Of a DNA stretch of 42,616 bases, positions 34,932-41,493 are shown in pieces. The notes under the pieces were generated by a model that was not told the DNA's origin, made no database searches, and saw only the letters and a program-made list of their open reading frames with translations. Location: the NCBI GenBank assembly GCA_012841305.1, contig DUVA01000225.1:1-42616 (forward strand), written 5' to 3'. Source of the stretch: Bacillota bacterium. Lineage in GTDB: Bacteria; Bacillota; SHA-98; UBA4971. Position numbers and translations under genes: made by a program. How positions within the stretch are numbered: position 1 is the stretch's first letter; every line of letters starts with the position of its first letter.

Positions 34932-35158
34932 GTAAACCAACCGCGTTTTTCATCTCCAGTACCTGGAATACGATCCAGGACATGACGCCTGCCGCTCTTG
35001 TTTCCTTCGCTGCAAATGTCAATGGAAACTGCAGAACAATCTGGCGGATCTGACGCATGGCCCCTAAGAAAGACCCTGTCTTGGTGTCGGACTTCCCACA
35101 TCGTCATATACTGTAGGTGGATTCGGGGATTAGAGCCTTATGATTATTCCGGGCCCCT
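34932..35158. other. Intergenic, nothing recognised
   Basis: Between the repeat array and nested element copy 3; no gene, RNA or repeat was identified. Confidence 0.35.
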
Positions 35159-35396
35159 CTCAGTAGATCACCACAAGTGATCGCGGGTTCTAGAAAATGT
35201 ACGTACCGTGCAGGGTGGCCCCGCAAGATATGTACGTTTTCTGAGGCCGGTGTTGCACTCGGGGACGGTGCCCCGAGCGGGTCGCCTTAGCAAAATCCGG
35301 CCCGTAAGCTAGTGGCCGAATTGTGATACCCCTGGTTTCAATCACCGGCAATCCAAGACCTCGGAAAACGAGCGAAAACTATGAACCCATACTTAG
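35159..35396. mobile_element. Nested non-coding element, copy 3 (inner-element site empty, outer arms inverted)
   Basis: A 238-bp copy bounded by CTCAGTA and TACTTAG. Its left arm matches the reverse complement of the right arm of copies 1 and 4, but reads straight through GTAGATCACCACAAGTGATC where those carry the 108-bp inner element: an empty target site. Its centre (about 35228-35325, with the hairpin CTCGGGG/CCCCGAG) matches the centre of copy 4 in the same orientation, although the arms are opposite. Confidence 0.8.
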
Positions 35397-35650
35397 TTCA
35401 TCAGCCATATCAAATGGGATTTCTGATCTTCAAGCCTAAGGCATGCGGATCTTTCCTCCAGAGTTCCCATTGACATGTAAGCCCCTGCGTTAGGCTGTAG
35501 ATCCCCTTGCCTTTTCCGTACGCGACTCTTGTCGATTCTATGTGTAGATAGCCCTTTTACCAAACGCACCGTAAAGCCCCTGTCTTTAGGTGTGGAGACA
35601 TAAGGCGCGCATCCTAGTAGACTTCGCGGGACGCAACGGGTGGCATTTGC

Positions 35651-36093
35651 TTGTATCATGGGCACATATGTTCGCATAATACATGTATAAACACCGACTT
35701 TGAGTCAAACAGGAACGTGGTATATTCCTGCAAGTGCCATGTAGTCTGGTACTCCAAATACCACAGGAAGATTCTGGTTGGCAATGCAAGGCGGCGACCG
35801 AGGGAGCTGATTTCCGGCGTCCGTCCCGAACATCTAGCGGAACTCGTGGAAATGGAAATCATGCTTGACCTGTGCATTTGCTACTGGAAGTACACCCGCA
35901 ACTTGGTGTGCACAGGCTCATCAAATGGCTTTAAGCCTATACATCAAAAATACTTACGCAGGTGTTTAAACGCTTATCAACCAAACTTCCCACCCTATGG
36001 ACAACCAGTTATCTTGTCGCCACCGTAGGCAACCTGCCTATTTCTGCAACCAAGCAGTATGTCGCAAGCCAACAGACTTCCGAGAGAGGGTAA
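35651..36093 (+). pseudogene. tnpA: tnpA (Y1 HUH transposase) pseudogene
   Basis: The N-terminal half reads SNRNVVYSCKCHVVWYSKYH to LVEMEIMLD in one frame. A base is missing at about 35870, and the frame resumes VHLLLEVHPQLGVHRLIKWL; the lost codon is the first His of the HUH pair. A TAA then interrupts at 35932-35934. The C-terminal part FKRLSTKLPTLWTTSYLVAT to ATKQYVASQQTSERG keeps the catalytic Tyr (KQY) and ends at TAA 36091. The 5' limit of the gene is uncertain. Confidence 0.9.
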
Positions 36094-36097
36094 CACA

Positions 36098-36832
36098 GTG
36101 CAGATCACCGTCAGGATCAAGCTTGAGCCGACCAAAGAGCTGCTTTCTTTTTTTAATCCACAGTGAAGGAATACATACGGCTGGTCAACGAGATTGTCGC
36201 TGGCTTTGTGGATGCTGATGCCTTCCCTAGATACACGAGCAAAACCGTAATTGTGGAACTTCCGAATGCGCTCCGAAGCCAGGCTATTCGAGATGCCAAA
36301 TGCGTGTTCAGGAAGTGCAGGAGGAGTCTCCGCGCCAATGCCATACTAGGGCCGGAAGGCCAAAATGAAGTCAAGGTGCCGCTTCTCGAAAAGCCTGTTG
36401 CCATATGGAACAATCAGAACTACCCTCTAGAAAACGGTATGATATCTTTCCCTATGCTGATTGACGGCAAATCCGGGCAAATTAGAGTTCAGGCTATCCT
36501 AACTGACTATCAAACCGGAATCCGTCTCGAACAACTTTCTGGCATCCGCCAGACGGCAAGAACAAGCCGTAGAAACGAGAAGGCTTTGCATACCTGGAGT
36601 TTTTATTGACTGGCCAAGCACATCGGGTGCAAAGCGCATTTCGCAGGAAGTCAACGTGGAGTATGTCAACCCAAAGCATACAAGGCCAGAGGCGCCCTGA
36701 TTGCAGCAATCTAAACGAAGGCGGCGATAGGAACTACAGGTGCGATTGTTAGTATAACGCCACCGGGATAGAGTTGGGGTCCTGAATATCATTTCCAGAG
36801 CTGTGGCAGACGGTAATAGTTTACTAACCTAG
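36098..36832 (+). pseudogene. tnpB: tnpB (IS605 OrfB, RNA-guided nuclease ancestor) pseudogene
   Basis: It begins at GTG 36098, four bases after tnpA, with QITVRIKLEPTKE. A frameshift with a stop follows at the T-run near 36150. A long frame then reads KEYIRLVNEIVAGFVD to VRAILTDYQ-like residues (36163-36609). Next comes a direct jump to the C-terminal region (WPSTSGAKRISQEVNVEYVN). The zinc-ribbon zone RPDCSNLNEGGDRNYRCDC has lost its first Cys, and the end RDRVGVLNIISRAVADGN is in a shifted frame. About 160 residues holding most of the RuvC domain are deleted. Confidence 0.88.
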
Positions 36833-36929
36833 ACAGCTATATGCTCTGGTCTAGGACGGGCTAATGCATAGCCCTTAACCTGGGGCCATAATCCAATACC
36901 AGAAATGGACTTCGGTTTAATCACCCGAG

Positions 36930-36956
36930 ACTCCCCTGCCTTTAGGCATGAGGAGT
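36930..36956 (+). repeat. Right-end hairpin of the IS605 element
   Basis: ACTCCCCTGCC-TTTA-GGCATGAGGAGT: two short stems (ACTCC/GGAGT and TGCC/GGCA) with a TTTA loop, as in IS200/IS605 right ends. In living relatives the omega RNA ends here and takes its guide from the adjoining flank. Confidence 0.7.
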
Positions 36957-36981
36957 GCCAACAGACGCGCGACTATGCGAA

Positions 36982-36997
36982 TGTTCCACGTGGAACA
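36982..36997. promoter_or_regulatory. Perfect parS site
   Basis: TGTTCCACGTGGAACA, a perfect palindrome that extends to 24 bp (CGAATG...CATTCG, 36978-37001). It is the strongest ParB-loading site in the window, 1 kb downstream of parB and 25 bp from the end of the IS605 relic. Confidence 0.95.
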
Positions 36998-37132
36998 TTC
37001 GTCTTAGTCTACCATTGACCTCCGGCAACTGCGAAACTAACACCCTCTGTACTTGCTCCCACATACCGCCAGCAAATGTTCCTGAAAATTGCCAGGAAAT
37101 TTGGGCGTCGGTCCATTTCCGGTTACCATATG

Positions 37133-37285
37133 CGCCTTATATCTCCAAGCCTTAGCTATGGGGATATAAGGCGTGCTTCCTAGTAGACTTCGCGGGACGC
37201 AATGGGCACCATTTGCTTATATCATGGGAATGTATGTTCTATAACACATACATGAACACTGGCTTTAAGTCAAGCAACAATAGGC
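37133..37285 (+). mobile_element. Second IS605 left-end remnant
   Basis: 37160-37275 repeats the left end of the IS at about 35600-35712: TAGTAGACTTCGCGGGACGC, ATTTGCTT-TATCATGGG and CTTTAAGTCAA are shared. It stops where tnpA would begin. At its start a 14-bp stem CGCCTTATATCTCC/GGGGATATAAGGCG (37133-37173, one non-Watson-Crick pair, 13-nt loop) forms a strong hairpin. No transposase follows. Confidence 0.8.
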
Positions 37286-37358
37286 TAATCATGTCGCAAC
37301 TCCCTTTTCTTTACTATTACCTCTAGTATCTTCTCTGCTTTTTCTGCTACAGCACCAA

Positions 37359-37883
37359 CTAAGTATGAGTTCATGAGACCGTTGAGTTCTCCCAGTTAAA
37401 TGCAAATATCGGCTGTACATTGATAAACAGGGTAATGCCATAATCCTGCTTTATGATAGGTACAGTCCATGTGAAAATAGTCTCGGCATAACCACAACGA
37501 CCCACGATACCTGGCAGCTATTGGGAGACATCAACGGTCTCGTTCATTAGCTTTCGCTCGTTTTCCGAGGTCTTGGGTGGCACCGCACGGTACGTACGTT
37601 TTTTGAGGCCGGTGTTGCACTCGGGGACAGCTCTCCAAGCGGGTTGCCTTGACATAATCCGGCCCGTAGGCTAGTGGCCGAATTATGACGCTCGTCGTTG
37701 CAACACCTGCAACCCTGCACGGTACGCACACTTTCTGGAACTGACGATTACTTGTGGCGGAGACCGTTGGACTTCTCCAGTGACCACCAGTTTCGCCGAA
37801 GACGTCGGCCAGTTTTTGCGATTCGAGCGGGCTATGTTGACATAATATGGGAGAGAACAACGGTCTCGTGGCGATCTACTTAG
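37359..37883. mobile_element. Nested non-coding element, copy 4 (composite with two inner insertions)
   Basis: A 525-bp copy bounded by CTAAGTA and TACTTAG. Insertion 1 (37375-37541, 167 bp, ends GAGACCGTTG/CAACGGTCTC) is flanked by perfect 6-bp repeats GTTCAT (37369-37374, 37542-37547); copy 1 has a single GTTCAT there. Insertion 2 (37760-37867, 108 bp, same ends) is flanked by perfect GTGGCG repeats (37754-37759, 37868-37873). Between them is a centre of about 100 bp shared with copy 3. Immediately followed by the parAB terminator. Confidence 0.88.
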
Positions 37884-37895
37884 ATGAAGAATTCC

Positions 37896-37934
37896 AAAAA
37901 ACTCCTGGCGTGCTGGAATACACCACGCCACGAG
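37896..37934 (-). terminator. Terminator of the noc-parA-parB transcript
   Basis: On the minus strand, an 11-bp stem CTCGTGGCGTG/CACGCCAGGAG (one mismatch) with an 11-nt loop is followed by TTTTTT. It lies about 90 bp past the parB stop. Confidence 0.85.
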
Positions 37935-38021
37935 TTATCTAGAACCAAACGGTATTCACGCTGTTACAGCCACAGGAAAGGCAAACTCACCTTAGTCGCA
38001 CAGTAATTCCTAACCTGAAGA

Positions 38022-38870
38022 TTACAGCACGAGAGAAAGGATCCTTTCGAGATCCTCATCGTTATAGTATTCAATCTCGATTCTTCCTTTTTTCTTACCA
38101 GGGCGAACCCGAACTTGTGTACCAAAGGCACGTCTCAGTCTCTCCTCAATCGACACAATATGGGGGTCTTTTGCCTGGTCAGTCCTGGGCTTGGCCTTGT
38201 GCAATCGGCCTGTAGCCACTACCCGACGCACAATTTCCTCAGTTTCCCTCACAGAAAGCTGCTTCTCAACTACATGGTTACAGACCTTCTCCTGCAGCCT
38301 CAAATCATCAACTGACAGCAGCGCTCTGGCATGTCCCATAGAAATTGTTCCACGTGAAACAATTGCCTGCACTTCTGGAGAAAGATTCAAGAGTCGTAAG
38401 GTATTTGTGATTGTCGGCCTGCTTCTCCCAAGGACTTTTGCCAGCTCTTCCTGGGTCATCCCAAATTCTTCAACAAGCCGCCTGTATGCTTCTGCCTCCT
38501 CTATTACATTAAGCTCTTCTCTCTGCAGGTTCTCGATGAGAGCAACCTGAACCATCTCAATGTCCTCGAAGGCCTTTACAATAACAGGCACTTTCTCCAG
38601 CCCTATAATCCGAGCAGCCTGAAGCCGGCGCTGGCCCACCACCAGTTCATAGGAGTCGCCTTTCTGCCTCACGACAAGAGGCTGCACTATGCCGTGCTGT
38701 CTGATGGACTCGGCAAGCTCCTCCAGTTTCGATTCATCAAATCGTTTTCTCGGCTGAAAGGGGTTGGGTAGGATCCCGTCAATCGGCAATTCCCTTACCT
38801 CATGACCTGTAACTGTCTCCATATCCGGTATGAGCGCTCTAAGCCCCCTCCCTAGCCCCCTCTTAGCCAC
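38022..38870 (-). CDS. parB: Chromosome partitioning protein ParB (Spo0J), with GQRR in place of GERR
   Basis: A CTP-dependent DNA clamp of 282 residues that loads at parS. Order: N-terminal KRGLGRGLRALIP (ParA contact), CTP-binding domain (LPIDGILPNPFQPRKRFDES, QPLVVRQ, LVVGQRRLQAAR at 77-88, ENLQREELN), HTH (EELAKVLGRSRPTITNTLRLL), MGHARALL, and a C-terminal dimer domain. HTH residues match ParB rather than Noc (Arg in SRPT, Thr, Gly in MGHA). The CTPase motif reads Gly-Gln-Arg-Arg where nearly all ParBs have Gly-Glu-Arg-Arg. GTG start at 38870 overlaps parA by 8 bp. A parS lies within the gene. Confidence 0.96.
   Translation of the reverse strand: MAKRGLGRGLRALIPDMETVTGHEVRELPIDGILPNPFQPRKRFDESKLEELAESIRQHGIVQPLVVRQKGDSYELVVGQRRLQAARIIGLEKVPVIVKAFEDIEMVQVALIENLQREELNVIEEAEAYRRLVEEFGMTQEELAKVLGRSRPTITNTLRLLNLSPEVQAIVSRGTISMGHARALLSVDDLRLQEKVCNHVVEKQLSVRETEEIVRRVVATGRLHKAKPRTDQAKDPHIVSIEERLRRAFGTQVRVRPGKKKGRIEIEYYNDEDLERILSLVL
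38346..38361. promoter_or_regulatory. parS site inside parB
   Basis: TGTTCCACGTGAAACA, one base from a perfect palindrome, in the coding sequence of parB. Bacillus subtilis likewise has a parS within spo0J. Confidence 0.93.
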
Positions 38871-39624
38871 CAGCCATCACTTCCTTTGCTAATTCTCTAT
38901 ATGCTTCAGCACCCTTTGATCTCTCATCATAAGTGATAATTGGGACTCCATGGCTGGGCGCTTCGCTTAATCTAATGTTCCGAGGTATAACGGTCTCGTA
39001 TACTTTGTCAGAGAAGAACTTCCTCACTTCTTCTGCTACTTGTTGAGAGAGATTCGTTCGAGAATCATACATAGTCAGGACTACTCCCTCAAGTGCCAGG
39101 CTGGGATTCAAGTGCCTCCTGACTAACTGAATTGTGTTCAGTAATTGACTAAGTCCCTCAAGCGCATAGTATTCGCATTGGATAGGTACGATGACAGAGT
39201 CTGCGGCAGTTAACGCATTCAAGGTCAACAAGCCTAGTGAGGGAGGGCAATCAATAACTACATAGGCATAGTTCTCACGCACTCCCTCCAGTGCTTTCCT
39301 CAATCTCATTTCCCGCGACATAGTGGAAACTAACTCAATTTCTGCGCCTGCCAACTGAATGGTGGCCGGCACTACCTGCAGATGTTCGACTGATGTATTA
39401 AGCACTAAGTCTTCGATGGGTTCATCATTTATTATCGCATCGTAAACGCACTTTCCGGTGGAAAGTTTATCAACTCCTACACCACTGCTTGCATTGCCTT
39501 GAGGGTCAATATCCACCAGAAGAACATCTGTGCCGCCATCTGCCATGCATGCACTAAGATTCACTGCGGTAGTGCTCTTTCCCACTCCACCCTTTTGGTT
39601 GACAACAGCTATTACCTTTCCCAT
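38863..39624 (-). CDS. parA: Chromosome partitioning ATPase ParA (Soj)
   Basis: A 253-residue deviant Walker-type ATPase. NQKGGVGKSTTAVNLSA has the signature lysine and the P-loop (about 9-25); VLLVDIDPQGNASSGVG and VVIDCPPSLGLLTLNAL (Walker B) follow, as do IPIQCEYYALEGLSQLL-type residues. It binds DNA non-specifically and is stimulated by ParB; in Bacillus it also controls DnaA. The ATG at 39624 follows AGGAGCG; a GTG two codons earlier is too close. It lies between noc and parB. Confidence 0.97.
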   Translation of the reverse strand: MGKVIAVVNQKGGVGKSTTAVNLSACMADGGTDVLLVDIDPQGNASSGVGVDKLSTGKCVYDAIINDEPIEDLVLNTSVEHLQVVPATIQLAGAEIELVSTMSREMRLRKALEGVRENYAYVVIDCPPSLGLLTLNALTAADSVIVPIQCEYYALEGLSQLLNTIQLVRRHLNPSLALEGVVLTMYDSRTNLSQQVAEEVRKFFSDKVYETVIPRNIRLSEAPSHGVPIITYDERSKGAEAYRELAKEVMAGG

Positions 39625-39674
39625 AACCACCCGCTCCTGAGAGGCTTTTCTTTCTCAATTCAGATTCGCTTACA

Positions 39675-40571
39675 TCAGGCCAGTCTATGTCTGCTGCGAT
39701 TCTCTCCTTTTGTTCCATCCCATGGCTTCGTTATGCGAATCCTAAGTTCCAACACATCCTCATCACCGACTTCTTCTGTGACAACCCTCACACCGGTTGC
39801 TTTCAGTTGTCTCACAACGTCTCTTATGGCATTCAGGAAAAGTCGTATGTCCTTGATCGCACGAACAGAACCTTCTTCTTCCCCTCGTATCTTTCTCTTC
39901 AGCTGTCTCTTATGAATTTGTTTAATCCTTACGTCTATTAGTGCTTCTGTCTGCCCGACAGTAAGTCCCTTCTTACATATCTTATCTAGCATGGCGACCT
40001 GCTCGCGTTCGGATTCCATCTTTAACAGAGCCCTTGCATGTCGCTCAGTGATTTTCCTCTCTCCTAAAGCATTGAGAACAGGCGCGGGCAACTTCAGAAG
40101 TCTAAGCTTGTTGGCAATAGTCGACTGCCCCTTACCTACGCGTTTGGCAAGTTCTTGCTGGGTAAGGCCAAATTCCCTAATTAATCGTTCGTACCCGTTG
40201 ATTTCCTCAACTACTGTCAAATCTCTACGCTGCAAATTCTCGATTAACGAAAGCTCTGCTGACTGACTGGGGGTAAGGTCTCTTATTAATGCAGGGACAG
40301 TTGAAAGTCCGGCCATGCTACAGGCTCTAAGACGCCTTTCACCCACAACCAACTCGTACCCCTCATCGCTTTGCCTCACAATTATCGGCTGAAGCACTCC
40401 GTGTTCCTTAATGGAGGCACTCAACTCTCCGAGGCTCTCTTCGTCAAAAGTCTCCCGAGGCTGGTAGGGGTTTGGCTTGATCTGCTCAATGGGGATTTGT
40501 GCAATTCGATCTTTTGTCGTCGTCTTGTCCTTCCCACGAAAGCCCATAAGACGCGACAGTTCCTCTCTCAT
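39675..40571 (-). CDS. noc: Nucleoid occlusion protein Noc (ParB paralogue)
   Basis: A 298-residue ParB-like CTP clamp that binds NBS sites and membranes to block division over the nucleoid. It opens MREELSRLMGF, an N-terminal amphipathic helix as expected for Noc membrane binding. The CTP domain keeps GERR (LVVGERRLRA). HTH and downstream residues are of the Noc type: Gln in KGQST, Lys in IANKLRLL, Arg in TERHARALL. The ATG at 40571 follows AAGGAGAGG at 7 bp. Both perfect (34136) and near (21926) NBS palindromes in the window support the call. Confidence 0.93.
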   Translation of the reverse strand: MREELSRLMGFRGKDKTTTKDRIAQIPIEQIKPNPYQPRETFDEESLGELSASIKEHGVLQPIIVRQSDEGYELVVGERRLRACSMAGLSTVPALIRDLTPSQSAELSLIENLQRRDLTVVEEINGYERLIREFGLTQQELAKRVGKGQSTIANKLRLLKLPAPVLNALGERKITERHARALLKMESEREQVAMLDKICKKGLTVGQTEALIDVRIKQIHKRQLKRKIRGEEEGSVRAIKDIRLFLNAIRDVVRQLKATGVRVVTEEVGDEDVLELRIRITKPWDGTKGENRSRHRLA

Positions 40572-40767
40572 CCAAAGACCTCTCCTTAGAAATACCGTAG
40601 ATACTATTTCGTCGTAGAGAAGTGAGTTCCTGCCCTGCCTTCCTCGTACCCCTTTTTCCAAAATTCCTGTTCAAGGCGGGGCGTTCTTCTTTCTCGCCAG
40701 CTCAAACCCATATGAATAGTCTCCAATTTCTCTGGGTTTTGTCACTGCTCACCCCAAAATCCTACTT

Positions 40768-41493
40768 TTAGACTATAGGACGCTTACCGGGAATTCCAGG
40801 CCGTCTCGGGTACTTCTCAGGCGTGGATGCCTCTTTCCGGATTGTTACTATGCACCTCTCACCATAATCCCACGGTAATGCCATGCGCACGATCTTCTCC
40901 ATCCGCCCACCCATTATTTCCACGGACTTCATGGATTTCGGAAGCTCACGCTCAACTCCGGGTCCTTTCAATGCGGTAAACGCCCCGCCGACCCTGACAA
41001 AGGGTAAACATAGCTCAGCCAAGACTGCCAGTTCAGCAACTCCTCGCGCAACTGCCAGATCATAATTCTCCCTGTGCCGCTCCATCCTACCTACATCCTC
41101 AGCCCTACCCCATACCACCTCTGCATCACTGAGTCCGAGCTTTGATACGAGGAGCTCGAGGAATCTCACGCGCTTCTGCGAAGACTCCACTAAGGTAAGG
41201 GCCAGAGAAGGCATTTCCACCTTTAGCGGCACTCCTGGAAACCCTGCGCCGGTTCCGATGTCTATTATTCGCCAGCCGTCCTTGATCCCGATTGCCTTGG
41301 AACATGTGAGAGAATCCAGAAAGTGCTTTACAGCAATTGTCTCTGCCCCCTCTATCGATGTTAGATTTGTTTGTCTTCCGCACTCCATGAGTGCCTGATA
41401 ATGGAGTTCGAATAGATCTAACATGTCTTGGCGCATCTCAACGCCCAGGGCCTGCCCACCGGCAACGAGCGCCTCTCTAAATTCCATCTGCAT
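40768..41493 (-). CDS. rsmG: 16S rRNA m7G527 methyltransferase RsmG (GidB)
   Basis: A 241-residue SAM-dependent methyltransferase that modifies G527 of 16S rRNA, near the streptomycin site. IIDIGTGAGFPGVPLKVEMP is the SAM loop, LVESSQKRVRFLELLVSKLG follows, and ARGVAELAVLAELCLPFVR the catalytic region. The start is the ATG at 41493 (AGGA at 8 bp), overlapping mnmG by 17 bp; an ATG two codons later is possible. Confidence 0.95.
   Translation of the reverse strand: MQMEFREALVAGGQALGVEMRQDMLDLFELHYQALMECGRQTNLTSIEGAETIAVKHFLDSLTCSKAIGIKDGWRIIDIGTGAGFPGVPLKVEMPSLALTLVESSQKRVRFLELLVSKLGLSDAEVVWGRAEDVGRMERHRENYDLAVARGVAELAVLAELCLPFVRVGGAFTALKGPGVERELPKSMKSVEIMGGRMEKIVRMALPWDYGERCIVTIRKEASTPEKYPRRPGIPGKRPIV

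Larger units (their letters stand above)
35565..36957 (+). mobile_element. Decayed IS200/IS605-family element
   Basis: A left end with a CCCCTGTC-TTTAG-GTGTGGAG hairpin (about 35577-35600), broken tnpA, broken tnpB, and a right-end hairpin ACTCC..TGCC-TTTA-GGCA..GGAGT (36930-36956). IS605 elements have no inverted ends or target duplication; they move as single strands between subterminal hairpins. Exact ends are estimated. A further copy of the left end lies at 37133-37285. Unable to move by itself. Confidence 0.85.

Noticed and set aside
35393-35677. Minus-strand frame of 94 codons
   Set aside because: It is antisense across the IS605 left end and has no start signal; open by chance.
38115-38550. 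Plus-strand frames opposite parB
   Set aside because: No start signals; explained by codon composition of parB.
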